From Microplitis mediator (lineage: Eukaryota; Arthropoda; Insecta; Hymenoptera; Braconidae): a stretch of 64,000 nt of DNA. The translations under genes and the position numbers were made by a program. Positions 25,001-36,416 of this stretch are shown here, piece after piece. The stretch spans positions 12,122,465 to 12,186,464 of the forward strand of contig NC_079969.1 of assembly GCF_029852145.1 (NCBI RefSeq). Reading direction: 5' to 3'. Within the stretch, counting starts at the first letter, position 1, and each line of letters starts with the position of its first letter. Under the pieces are notes generated by a model. The model was given only the letters and a program-made list of their open reading frames with translations, searched no databases and had not been told where the DNA came from.

Positions 25001-26968
25001 TATTGGCAACCAAGTATTGAAATTCGTGCTGCTGTGAGGAAAGAAAAAGGCCTACCAATTTTAGTTGAGTTACTGCGAATGGAGGTAATTTTAATTACAC
25101 AAACGTCAATGTCGATACTTAAATTGTCCAATCACAGTAATTGTCTTTACTATTTTTTAGGTCGATCGGGTAGTTTGTGCTGTAGCTACAGCTCTCCGAA
25201 ATCTTGCTATTGACCAACGTAATAAAGAATTGATTGGTAAATATGCCATGAGGGATCTGATTCAAAAACTACCATCTGGTAACAATCAACATGACCAAGG
25301 AACAAGTGATGACACAATTGCTGCTGTACTCGCAACGTTAAATGAAGTTATTAAACGAAATGCTGAATTTTCAAGGTCACTATTGGATGCTGGTGGTGTT
25401 GAAAGATTAATGAATATTACAAAACAACGGCAAAAATATACTGCACGTGTCTTAAAATTTGCTGGTAATTTCATAACTTTATTTTTTTTTTAACTCCCGC
25501 CGGGTCGTTCCATCTCTAATCGACCAATATTCGCAATCGACCTATTTCAATTTTGGTGAAATTTGGTGGAAAATTTTCCTTTATTATAAAACGAAGTTCT
25601 ACCAAAAGAAAAAAGTTTTTTTCAAAGGAGATTTTTTAAAAATTTCGAAAACTATTATAGCCACAAAAAAAAATCGGAAAAATGGTTGACCCTGCGGGCC
25701 AGTCCCGAAATTTCCTACTGTTTTCGAGCTCAAAGAGCTTTGAGCTTGGCAACACTTTTAAAAACATTGATGTTTTCAAGCTTGAAAATTTTTAAATTGA
25801 AAATAAAAAAACTTGGAAAAATTCTGAGAAACGTTTTTGACGGAGTAGAAAATGAGAAAAAATCTTCAGTCAAATCGAAGGTGGTCGGGTTCCAAAATGG
25901 TCGATTTGGCGTGTAATGTCCCAATAATAAAGATACATTTTTTACCAAAATTCAAAAATTCACATTTTGAAAAAAAAAAAAAAACAAGAAAATAAATAAA
26001 TAAATAGAACAGTTTTGAAAATTTAAAGATCCGTACAAGGTATTATAAAAAAAAAAATTGAGCCAACAATTTAATGTTGATCGTCAATTTCGACGATATT
26101 CAAAAATTCCAAATTCTACAAATTCGGAATTTTCGAAATACATTATTTTTCATAGCCTCAAGTATCCTCTTTCAAACGGACCCAAACATTTGTTTTGTAG
26201 CCATAATAGTTTTCGAGATATTTAAAAAATAAACTTGAAAAACTGTAAAAATAGTGAAATTTTACTTTTGAAAAAAAATTTTTTCATTTGGTAGAATTTC
26301 GTTTTACGATAAAAGAACACTTCCCACTAAATTTCATAGAAATTGAAAAGACTAGATTGCAACCATTGGTCGATTTGACATGAAATAAAAATTTCCAAAA
26401 AAAAGGGCAAGTTATCTGTTTCGTTGACCTTTCAAGGTCCAAGGAATCATTCGTTTGTAAACTAATTTTTGTCGTACTAGTCACTTTTCAGATTTACAGC
26501 TCAAGAAGCGCGAAAACAGCGGGAACTAACAACCGTTTTCAAAATTTCTTTTTGATTTTATGCTTTATTTAATAATTAATATTTAATTTCAAGGTCAAGT
26601 ACTATTTACAATGTGGCAGCACACAGAATTACGAGAGGTTTATAAGAAACATGGTTGGAAAGAAGCTGATTTTGTAACTAAGACAGTAGCAGCGCGTAAT
26701 TCTGGACTCAATTCGCCTAATAATGCAAACAGGTAAGAAGATAAACAGCTGTAATTAAAGTACTTGTTAGTGAAAAATTTCAAAAAAAAAAACTTATCAG
26801 AGAATACCATGATTATATACACATTATAGTTATGATTTCAGCACATTAAATAGACCAATGGCAAGTCAAGGAAGCACAAGATATGAAGATCGAACAATGC
26901 AAAGATCGAATATGAATTCAAATAATGTTGGATGGCAAGCAGCTTATCAACCGGTAAATATTACTTAG
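19066..26968 (+). CDS. p120ctn: p120-catenin / delta-catenin homologue, armadillo-repeat adhesion protein
   Basis: Ten exons with agreeing phases: 19027-19097 (ATG 19066), 21019-21148, 21619-21898, 23190-23315, 23463-23522, 23677-24684, 24783-25084, 25161-25464, 26594-26732, 26842-26953; 831 codons in all. Residues 1-295 are a P/S/Y/G-rich N-terminal region; from ~297 to ~790 come armadillo repeats (GALRNLSYG, GVLWNLSS, GALQNLA, TALRNLA helices), with the family's late block WxHTELRExYKKxGW near 755. The length and order fit insect p120-catenin, which binds the cadherin juxtamembrane tail at adherens junctions and modulates cadherin stability and Rho GTPases. Reading through the last donor gives a stop at 26966-26968 (used here); a further exon is possible. 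The frame is also open 13 codons upstream of the ATG to the exon border, so the start may lie further 5'. The introns are full of TIR elements. Confidence 0.9.
19150..19349. mobile_element. ATCGG-word TIR element in p120ctn intron 1
   Basis: Left CCCCGATTAAAAACTCCGAT and right inverted CCCTGATTAAAAACTCTGAT. The interior is made of AATCGG/CCGATT variants. Confidence 0.8.
19565..20035. mobile_element. ~470-bp TIR element (intact copy of the split repeat)
   Basis: The ends are inverted over about 40 bp around TTTCAGTGTC / GACTCTGAAACTTT. The interior contains GAAGAAACAAATATTGTTTC and AAATTGCGAATCACAATTTA. A second copy, interrupted, occupies 27050-27235 and 33515-33805. Confidence 0.7.
20061..20128. 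repeat. Hairpin motif of unknown identity, copy 1
   Basis: Arms ATTTCAGACTACGGGTGATG and CTTCACCCTGGTCTGACG pair imperfectly; an inner AGCCTTCGCCTACGGCTTGG forms a second small stem. It is preceded by GTGTGACA-x3-ATGAAACA, as is the related hairpin at 35987-36033. Confidence 0.55.
20495..20632. mobile_element. Small MITE, CACAGGAAAAAAGG ends
   Basis: Left CACAGGAAAAAAGGATTTTT and right inverted GCACAAAAAAAAAGAATTTC, both leading to a (C)AAGAAA-type word. Same general family as 57488-57680. Confidence 0.5.
21212..21588. mobile_element. ATCGG-word TIR element(s) in p120ctn intron 2
   Basis: Left TCCTTGATTAAAAACTCCGA; an internal right end TTTTTAATCAGGGG near 21390-21402; an outer right end TTTTCAATCAGGGA. 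It may be two elements back to back, both filled with CCGATT/AATCGG words. Confidence 0.7.
22121..23004. mobile_element. TIR element, ~884 bp, with CGGCC(A/G)AT words, in p120ctn intron 3
   Basis: The ends read TAAGGTAAGTGACCCCTCTA and, inverted, TAAGGTAAGTGACTATCGG. The words ATCGGCCA / TGGCCGAT and CCCCTCTAT recur near both ends. TAAGGTAAGT is itself a strong splice-donor consensus, present in both orientations. Confidence 0.75.
25465..26593. other. p120ctn intron 8, unexplained AT-rich content
   Basis: The longest of the intervals between the armadillo-coding exons. It has repeated GGTCGATTTG and TTTCGAGAT phrases but no clean TIRs and no convincing frame; open frames at 25686-25916 and 25730-25948 look like chance. 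Confidence 0.4.
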
Positions 26969-27049
26969 TAGCCAATAGAATTTGACTTGTGTGTAACATT
27001 TGAACAATTTTAGAGTATTTACTATTTTGATCTAGACTTTGATATTCTT

Positions 27050-27235
27050 TTATGATGTCAGCATCAAAACTTAAAGTTTCAGTGTCTCTGCAGTCAGTCG
27101 AAATGAGCTAATGTCAGTTCATTGCTGGGAACAAATATTAACAATCGGAAAAATTGCGAATGACCAGTCAGTGGGAAGAAACAAATAATGTTTCTGCTCA
27201 CCGACTAAAGGCATTCGCAATTTAAGGTAGTTGTC
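27050..27235. repeat. Left part of a TIR repeat split by the satellite block
   Basis: Matches the left half of 19565-20035 (CAGTGTCTCTGCAGTCAGTC, GGGAAGAAACAAATAATGTT, GGCATTCGCAATTTAA). The right half resumes at about 33515. Confidence 0.7.
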
Positions 27236-27566
27236 GGGTGATGGGCATAGTGTCAGAAAGTTTTAAATTTTTTTATACTTATTAAGGGTATTAAGATTCA
27301 ATTACCATTAAAATTTGAAGTTGATTGACCATCTCTAATTTGAAGTATTTATAATCAAAGTTCGGATCATTAACATTGCGACCAATGAGGAGTACGCGTT
27401 TCAAGTTGCGTTCGTGATTCTAATAAAAAAACTAACAGTCAGAAACTTTTGAAAAACTAACAGAAAATTAATGAATTTGTCCTGAATTTATTTAAAAAAA
27501 AAAATAAGTTTTCACCATCTCATTGTTGAGATATAGCAACGCAAAGTTCAACAATAAATGAAAAAA

Positions 27567-28250
27567 AGGCCATTCGGCAGCCGAAATGGAAGTAGATTTC
27601 TCATTGTTTAATTTTTTTCACTGTTAAAATAAAAGTTGATAATAAAATCAAATTTTTTTTTACATTTTCTTAAAAATTCTTAAAACAAAAGAAATCCAAA
27701 AATTATAAGTATAATGCCAAAAATTGAAGCTAACTAACTGAGCTTCAGAAGAATTTTTGATAATGCACTATATGTTTTGATTTGACGTTATTTAAAGATT
27801 CGTATGCATATATTCAAACTATTGGACCAATGGTATTCCGGACCCTATTCGAAAAATTATGAAAGATTATGGTTTTAGGGCTCGAGAATTCTACCATAAG
27901 GACAAAGCCGATAATTTGCTTTCAATGAAATCTACTAATAAAATATTCTAAGATTAAAAATTGATTGCGATACATCAAAGTGTCATACTTGAAATTAGTA
28001 CTAATATTTGAAATAAAAAACCTATTAGAATATCGAACGACGAGTAGATATAGAGAATATTATCATCATAACTAATGTTAATCTTGTTATTGATATATCA
28101 TATCATTTATACACTGTCGATAAAACAAAATTATATATACCCACTGAATTGAGATGTATGGATTTTATAAGTGTCACACTGCGATTATATGAATTTAAGT
28201 AGCTCCATGAATGTACTAAGGAGTAGGAGAACTAATGCAATAGCAAAATT
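27567..28250. repeat. Satellite block, segment A (copy 1)
   Basis: Begins GGCCATTCGGCAGCCGAAAT and ends at the first B unit. It is repeated with divergence at 31636-32319. It shares with B the phrases TAAGGACAAA and ATGAAATCTACTAA. Confidence 0.8.
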
Positions 28251-28925
28251 TCATTGAATGAATGGTAAAATAAGTAATTCCAGTGGTCTAGGCATATATA
28301 TAGGCATGAAAATTAAAGCTTATTCAAAGAGCTTTCAGATGGATTTGATGTAAAGTCGATAAGTTATCACATTCAAAAGATATTGAAGGAAGAATAAATA
28401 AAAATATATGAATTTTGGACATTTTGAAAATTTAGAAATGCTATAACTTCTAAACTAATGGACCAATTGAGCTCATTTTCAAACTCGAACAAGGTAGTCA
28501 CCCACAAAATACGTATACTAAGTTTCAAGGTGATCGGTGTGAAATTGTGGCTATGATCAAAGTGAAAACCCGCATAAAATTAGTTTTTATAATATTTTGT
28601 AAATGTTCAAAACCATTTATCTACTAGAAAAAATGGTCAAATTAATGAGCTGTATAGTCAAAATTGTAGGCAATCGGACGAGCTTTCACATAGAACAAAC
28701 GAAAATAAGCTATATCTTACCGTTCAGAAGTTACATCCAGTTAGAGCAGCAAACAAATTTTTTTTGAAAATTTTGCAAAATTTCAATTAACTATAACTTC
28801 TAAACTTATTGGCCGAAATGGCTCATCTTCGAACTCATTCAAGGTAATCGTCCATAGAATAAGTATACTAAGTTTCATTAAGATCGGTGTAGAATTGCGG
28901 ATGCTATCGTTGGAGAACGGCGCGT

Positions 28926-28956
<31 letters not shown>

Positions 28957-30615
28957 AATACATATATAAACTTTTGAACTGAATGTATTTCCTGACTCAG
29001 CTCGTCGAGCTGAGTTGAGAGGTAGCAAAATTTTTCAAAAATTCCATCATGAGGACAAATACAATAGTTAGATTTTTATGAAATCTACTAAAAATTTCAT
29101 TGAATGAATGGTAAAATAAGTAATTCCAGTGGTCTAGGCATATATATAGGCATGAAAATTAAAGCTTATTCAAAGAGCTTTCAGATGGATTTGATGTAAA
29201 GTCGATAAGTTATCACATTCAAAAGATATTGAAGGAAGAATAAATAAAAATATATGAATTTTGGACATTTTGAAAATTTAGAAATGCTATAACTTCTAAA
29301 CTAATGGACCAATTGAGCTCATTTTCAAACTCGAACAAGGTAGTCACCCACAAAATACGTATACTAAGTTTCAAGGTGATCGGTGTGAAATTGTGGCTAT
29401 GATCAAAGTGAAAACCCGCATAAAATTAGTTTTTATAATATTTTGTAAATGTTCAAAACCATTTATCTACTAGAAAAAATGGTCAAATTAATGAGCTGTA
29501 TAGTCAAAATTGTAGGCAATCGGACGAGCTTTCACATAGAACAACCGAAAATAAGCTATATCTTACCGTTCAGAAGTTACATCCAGTTAGAGCAGCAAAC
29601 AAATTTTTTTTGAAAATTTTGCAAAATTTCAATTAACTATAACTTCTAAACTTATTGGCCGAAATGGCTCATCTTCGAACTCATTCAAGGTAATCGTCCA
29701 TAGAATAAGTATACTAAGTTTCATTAAGATCGGTGTAGAATTGCGGATGCTATCGTTGGAGAACGGCGCGTTATATTATATATATATATATATATATATA
29801 AATACATATATAAACTTTTGAACTGAATGTATTTCCTGACTCAGCTCGTCGAGCTGAGTTGAGAGGTAGCAAAATTTTTCAAAAATTCCATCATGAGGAC
29901 AAATACAATAGTTAGATTTTTATGAAATCTACTAAAAATTTCATTGAATGAATGGTAAAATAAGTAATTCCAGTGGTCTAGGCATATATATAGGCATGAA
30001 AATTAAAGCTTATTCAAAGAGCTTTCAGATGGATTTGATGTAAAGTCGATAAGTTATCACATTCAAAAGATATTGAAGGAAGAATAAATAAAAATATATG
30101 AATTTTGGACATTTTGAAAATTTAGAAATGCTATAACTTCTAAACTAATGGACCAATTGAGCTCATTTTCAAACTCGAACAAGGTAGTCACCCACAAAAT
30201 ACGTATACTAAGTTTCAAGGTGATCGGTGTGAAATTGTGGCTATGATCAAAGTGAAAACCCGCATAAAATTAGTTTTTATAATATTTTGTAAATGTTCAA
30301 AACCATTTATCTACTAGAAAAAATGGTCAAATTAATGAGCTGTATAGTCAAAATTGTAGGCAATCGGACGAGCTTTCACATAGAACAAACGAAAATAAGC
30401 TATATCTTACCGTTCAGAAGTTACATCCAGTTAGAGCAGCAAACAAATTTTTTTTGAAAATTTTGCAAAATTTCAATTAACTATAACTTCTAAACTTATT
30501 GGCCGAAATGGCTCATCTTCGAACTCATTCAAGGTAATCGTCCATAGAATAAGTATACTAAGTTTCATTAAGATCGGTGTAGAATTGCGGATGCTATCGT
30601 TGGAGAACGGCGCGT

Positions 30616-30654
<39 letters not shown>

Positions 30655-31465
30655 CATATATAAACTTTTGAACTGAATGTATTTCCTGACTCAGCTCGTC
30701 GAGCTGAGTTGAGAGGTAGCAAAATTTTTCAAAAATTCCATCATGAGGACAAATACAATAGTTAGATTTTTATGAAATCTACTAAAAATTTCATTGAATG
30801 AATGGTAAACTAAGTAATTCCAGTGGTCTAGGCATATATATAGGCATGAAAATTAAAGCTTATTCAAAGAGCTTTCAGATGGATTTGATGTAAAGTCGAT
30901 AAGTTATCACATTCAAAAGATATTGAAGGAAGAATAAATAAAAATATATGAATTTTGGACATTTTGAAAATTTAGAAATGCTATAACTTCTAAACTAATG
31001 GACCAATTGAGCTCATTTTCAAACTCGAACAAGGTAGTCACCCACAAAATACGTATACTAAGTTTCAAGGTGATCGGTGTGAAATTGTGGCTATGATCAA
31101 AGTGAAAACCCGCATAAAATTAGTTTTTATAATATTTTGTAAATGTTCAAAACCATTTATCTACTAGAAAAAATGGTCAAATTAATGAGCTGTATAGTCA
31201 AAATTGTAGGCAATCGGACGAGCTTTCACATAGAACAAACGAAAATAAGCTATATCTTACCGTTCAGAAGTTACATCCAGTTAGAGCAGCAAACAAATTT
31301 TTTTTGAAAATTTTGCAAAATTTCAATTAACTATAACTTCTAAACTTATTGGCCGAAATGGCTCATCTTCGAACTCATTCAAGGTAATCGTCCATAGAAT
31401 AAGTATACTAAGTTTCATTAAGATCGGTGTAGAATTGCGGATGCTATCGTTGGAGAACGGCGCGT

Positions 31466-31502
<37 letters not shown>

Positions 31503-31634
31503 CATATATAAACTTTTGAACTGAATGTATTTCCTGACTCAGCTCGTCGAGCTGAGTTGAGAGGTAGCAAAATTTTTCAAAAATTCCATCATGAGGACAA
31601 ATACAATAGTTAGATTTTTATGAAATCTACTAAA
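28251..31634. repeat. Tandem array, four ~846-bp units (segment B)
   Basis: Units start at 28251, 29097, 29941 and 30791 with TCATTGAATGAATGG. They differ almost only in the length of a TA tract (starting about 28929, 29774, 30618, 31467) and a few substitutions, for example ACAACCGAAA in unit 2 against ACAAACGAAA. Each unit carries the hairpin CTCAGCTCGTCGAGCTGAG. No coding frame. The near-identity implies recent amplification or homogenisation. Confidence 0.92.
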
Positions 31635-31635
31635 A

Positions 31636-32988
31636 AGGCCATTCGGCAGCCGAAATGGAAGTAGATTTATCATTATTTGACTATTTTCACCTTTCCAATA
31701 AAAGTTAATAACGAAATAAAATTTTTTTTGACATTTTCTTAAAAATTCTCAAGATGATAAAACAAAAAAAATCAAAAAATTATAAGTATAGTGCCAAAAA
31801 TTGAAGCTAACTAAATGAGCTTCAGAAGAATTTTTGATGATAATGCACTACATGTTTTGATTTGACGTTATTTAAAGGTACCTATGCATATATTAAAACT
31901 ATTGGACCAATGATATTTCGAATCCTATTCGAAAAATTATGATAGATTATGGTTTTATTCCTCGAAAATTCTACCATAAGGACAAAGGCAATAATTTGCT
32001 TTCAATAAAATCCACTAATAAAATAATCTAAGATTAAAATTTGATTGTGATATATCAAAGTGTCATACTTGAAATTAGTACTAATATTTGAAATAAAAAG
32101 CCTCTTAGAATATCAAACGACGAGTAGATATAGAGAATAATATCATCATAACTAATGTTAATCTTGTTATTGATATATCATAAGTACACTGTCGATAAAA
32201 CAAAATTGTATATACCCACTGAATTGAGATGTTTGAATTTTATAGGTGTCACACTGCAATAATATGAATTTAAGTAGCTCCATGAATTTACTAAGAAGTA
32301 GGAGAACTAATGCAATAGCAAAATTTCATTAAATGAATGGTAAAATAAGTAATTTCATTGGTCTAGGCACTGTATAGGCATGAAAATTAAAGCTTAATTG
32401 AAGAGCTTTCAGATAAATTTTATAGAAAGTCGATAAGTTATCACATCCAAAAAATATTGAAGAAAGAATAAGTAAAAATATGAATTTTGGACATTTTGAA
32501 AATTTTGAAATGCTATAACTTCTAAACTAATCAACCGATTGAGCTCATTTTCAAACTCGAACAAGGTAGTCACCCACAAAATACGTGTACTAAGTTTCAA
32601 GACGATCGGTTTAAAATTGTAGCTATAATCAAAGTGAAAACCTGCATAAAATTAGTTTTTACAATATTTTATAAATGTTCAAAACCATTTATCTATTAGA
32701 AAAAATGGTTAAATCAATGAGCTGTATAGTCAAAATTGTAGGCAATCGAACGAGCTTTCACATAGAACAAACAAACATAAGCTATCTCTTTCCGTTGGAA
32801 AGTTACATCCAGTTAAATGAGTAAACAAATTTTTTTTTGAAATTTTACAAAATTTCAATTAACCATAACTTCTAAACTTATTGGCTCATCTTCGAACTCA
32901 TCCAAGGTAATCGTCCATAGAATAAGTATACTGAGTTTCATTAAGATCGGTGTAGAATTGCGGGCGCTATCGTTGGAGAACGGCGCGT

Positions 32989-33073
<85 letters not shown>

Positions 33074-33195
33074 TTTGAACCAAATGTATTTCCTGACTCA
33101 GCTCGTCGAGCTGAGTTTAGAGGTAACAAAATTTTTCGAAAATTCCATCATGAGGACAAATACAATAGTTAGATTTTTATGAAATCTACTAAAAA
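31636..33195. repeat. Satellite block, diverged A'+B' copy
   Basis: A second A segment (31636-32319) followed by one diverged B unit (32320-33195), with the TA tract expanded to about 70 bp (32997-33069). Open frames at 32941-33129 and 32958-33182 are products of that tract. Confidence 0.85.
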
Positions 33196-33514
33196 TATAC
33201 ATGTCGGTGAATTGGAAAAAAACAATCTGACAAGGTTGCATGCAAGTATACATAGTACAATTTGAGCGGTAAATTTAAACGCATACTCAGTACACTATAC
33301 AGCACCTGGCAGAGCATATGTGACGTTGTCAAATTTTAATTTAAGAAAATGTTCAATGGTATTTGTGTATACGTATATATGAGTAGTGTGTAGGTAAACT
33401 TCTCACGGGTACAGTATCAAACAAAAGCAATGTCTCGTTTTAACTTCCACCTAACCTACTCTTACCGCGTATATGGCTCATAACTTTTTGACAATATTGC
33501 AGCAGGACAACTAT

Positions 33515-33805
33515 CTTGAACTCTGATACTCATCATTTCTTCAATAGTAAAATTTCAGATCATTAATTTTATTTCCGTAAATGACAGTTCCAACTTTGTG
33601 ATTAAGTTTTATAAAAATTAGTATGAATAATCAATAGTATTTATAGTTTCTGTTTAGTTATAAATTGCGAGTCACAATTTACGCTTACAATAATTATAAT
33701 CAATTATAATTGATCACACCATTGGTCTTACAATAGCTTCTTTCTCACTGGATACTGACACTGAAACTTTAAGTTCTAATGCAGGTAATCATGAAAAATA
33801 AGGTG
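33515..33805. repeat. Right part of the split TIR repeat
   Basis: Matches the right half of 19565-20035 (GACTTTGTGATTAAGTTTTA-like phrases, AAATTGCGAGTCACAATTTA, GACACTGAAACTTTAAGTTC). Confidence 0.7.
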
Positions 33806-33835
33806 TGTGCGCAATAAAAAATATTATGTGTCGGT

Positions 33836-35162
33836 TAGATTGGTCCAAAAAAAAAAGTTTTTTGGCTATCATTCCAAAAGCTTCTCTAAGGTATAAAAAA
33901 AATTCCCTCTAAAGCGCAGCTTTATATCTCAATTCTCTACGAAGCTCAATGAAGTTGTATTTTGCCATTTAAATAACACGTCAAAAATTTTTTTTTACGT
34001 TTTCATCCGGTAAAACTACGAAAAAAATTTTTTTCTGTATTTTTCATCAATCATTCTTGTAGGAAATGTAATTCTCTACAAAAAAATATTGAAATAGTTT
34101 TTTCGTAATCCTAACGGTTAAAAAGTTATTGAGCTTTAAGTACTCGTTACTAAGTAAATTTAAAGGAAGATAGTTTTAGAGCAACTCTTTAATGGAATTG
34201 ATACCATTACTAGATGATTTATTTAATTTTTATAGATTTTAAATAATTTTTAACTTTTTGAAAACTTTTTTGGTGACTGCATGTATTTATTTCAAAATTA
34301 ATCAAACTCTAAACTGTTTATAATACACTGAAAGAAATTTTCTTCGAAAATTACCGTTATATTCACGGTAATCGTGAGATGAATGGCACGAGCTAATCAT
34401 TTGTCGGTAAGTGAGATAATTTTCAACTTTTTTTCAACAAATTTTACCGTAGTCTACTGTAAATTTTATTCGGTTTTCGGTAAATTTTATGAAGTCTACC
34501 ACAAAGTAAATAAATTTGTTCGTAATTTTTATTTCAAAAATGGTAATAAATAAAAGCGCCGCATTATGTCTCACGATTACAGTGAATTTAACAGTAAGTT
34601 TCAAAGAAAACTTCTTTCCGTGTAGTTAAAAAATTCAATAGTCGTTTATATAATTATGAATAATTTTTCTTATTACAATTTGGATATTTTTTCCTATGAT
34701 CAGCAACTATTCGTAACAAATATTGTTTCTGTTCTTCATCTTTTGTCCCAAATTCATTATATTTTTCAATTAAAGCTAGTACTTGCGGATAGATACTGAA
34801 TTTAATTTTCTTCATATCTGATTAAATTTTCTTTTATTGCGAATATTTAAAGCTTAATAACTTTTTACCCGTTAGGATTACGAAAAAACTAATTCAATAC
34901 TTTTTTGTAGAGAATTGAATTCCCTACTAGAATAATTAACGGAAAATTCAGAGAAAAATTTTTTTCGTAGTTTTACCGGATGAAAATGTAAAAAAAATTT
35001 TTTTACGTGTTATTTAAATGGGAAAATATAAATGTATTGAGCTTCTTGAAGAATTAAGATATCAAGCTGCGCTTTGGAGGGAATTTTTCTCATACTTAAA
35101 AAAAGCTTTTGAGATAATAGCCCTTGAAAAAGAAAAAAAAATGTTTTTTTTGGACCACTCTA
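33836..35162. mobile_element. Foldback element with nested MITE
   Basis: The ends read TAGATTGGTCCAAAAAAAA and, inverted, TAGAGTGGTCCAAAAAAAA. Arms of ~250-300 bp share AAGCTTCTCTAAGG-like, GCCATTTAAATAACACGT and TTTTCATCCGGTAAAACTAC phrases. A 297-bp MITE (34326-34622) sits in the middle. No coding frame. Confidence 0.75.
34326..34622. mobile_element. MITE, 297 bp, CACTGAAAGAAA ends, TA-flanked
   Basis: TIRs of about 57 bp (left CACTGAAAGAAATTTTCTTC; right inverted CACGGAAAGAAGTTTTCTTT), both reaching GTAATCGTGAGA. TA borders at 34324-34325 and 34623-34624. The ends resemble those of 10132-11078. Confidence 0.85.
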
Positions 35163-36050
35163 GTGTCTGTGTTAAAAATAGTCCGTGGTAAATTTTTGTG
35201 TTGATTATGTTGTGTTAAATCACCACATTCCACTGTGCTACTTTAAAATTTAAAATCGATTCACTATTTAACACTTTAAAAGTGTTACTTAGTATAGAAA
35301 TAGATTATCAACATTTATTTAGTGCTGCTTTAAAATTAACACAATATTTATGTTTAAAACTCAATCGGTAGTCACGGAAGAATTAGTAAAATGAAAGTGA
35401 AATCAATATTTTATAAATGTCAATTTAACTTAAGAATTATTATTATTAATATATTTAATTTATCATTTACTAAAAGCTGGAATTTATATTATTCTAATAA
35501 AAAAAATCAGTTATAATTTTGAATTATTTCATACAATGTTAAAATTATTTTTTCGCTAAATACAAAAATGTACTTTTGGTTTTAAAAGAAATTAACTAAT
35601 TTTCTCTACAACTTGTATGAAATATTACGTTAATTTATTTGAATCTTGACTCTAATTAAAACATTGTTTACTATAGTAAACAATATGATACATCAATATG
35701 ATACGATGTATCAAAAAATAGCTGAATAATCGATAACCTCAAAATAATATATAAATCATATTTATTAAATACCCATCATACAAAAATAAAATAGTAAAAG
35801 TTTATATTTTTTTTGTGTCGCCGCTGAGATTTAAAAGGTATTGAATTCACTCATCGTATTAACCGCATTTTCTGTTGAAATTTTAAAAAATAGCACAAAA
35901 TTTTCAAACATTGTGTGGACCGTCTCTTACACATATTATGTTGATTTTAACACAATATTTATTACTGTGTGACACACGATGAAACACGATTTCAGACTGC
36001 GGGTAATGTCACCTTTACCCTGGTCTGAAATCGTTTAATTTAACCCCTAT
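35163..36050. other. AT-rich spacer with hairpin copy 2 (35987-36033)
   Basis: Mostly featureless AT-rich DNA with GTGTTAAA words near both ends. At 35987-36033 lies CGATTTCAGACTGCGGGTAA pairing with TTACCCTGGTCTGAAATCG, a ~20-bp stem preceded by GTGTGACA-x4-GATGAAACA as in copy 1 at 20061-20128. Confidence 0.55.
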
Positions 36051-36416
36051 TTAGCGGATCCGTATTACGGTAAATTACCGTAATTTACCGTATTTGGAAG
36101 AATTACGGAATTTTACGGTAAACCTACGGGGTTTCACAGCAAGAGCGTGGTACTTTTACCGTAAATTTGCAGTAAAAGAACGCTAATTATCCGTAAAATT
36201 GCGGCAAGCCTGCTGTATTTTACCGTAAAGTGAAGTATTGCTCTGTAAAAACTGTAAAAATAAAAAAAAATACGGTAATTACGGTAAAAATGCCACAAAT
36301 TACGCTAAATTGCCGTATTTTACTGTAATTCACTCTAAAATACCGCAAACTAACACACTTTACGGTAACTTTACGGCTAAAATGCGGTAAATTACCGTAA
36401 TTCAGATCCGCCAGAG
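36051..36416. mobile_element. TACGGTAA-word TIR element 1
   Basis: Left AGCGGATCCGTATTACGGTA and right inverted GGCGGATCTGAATTACGGTA. The interior is almost entirely degenerate TTACGGTAA/TTACCGTAA words. Relatives are at 54230-54600 and 55641-55976. Confidence 0.85.

Noticed and set aside
33450..33465. CCTAACCTA, insect telomere-like words
   Set aside because: Only one and a half repeats; chance.
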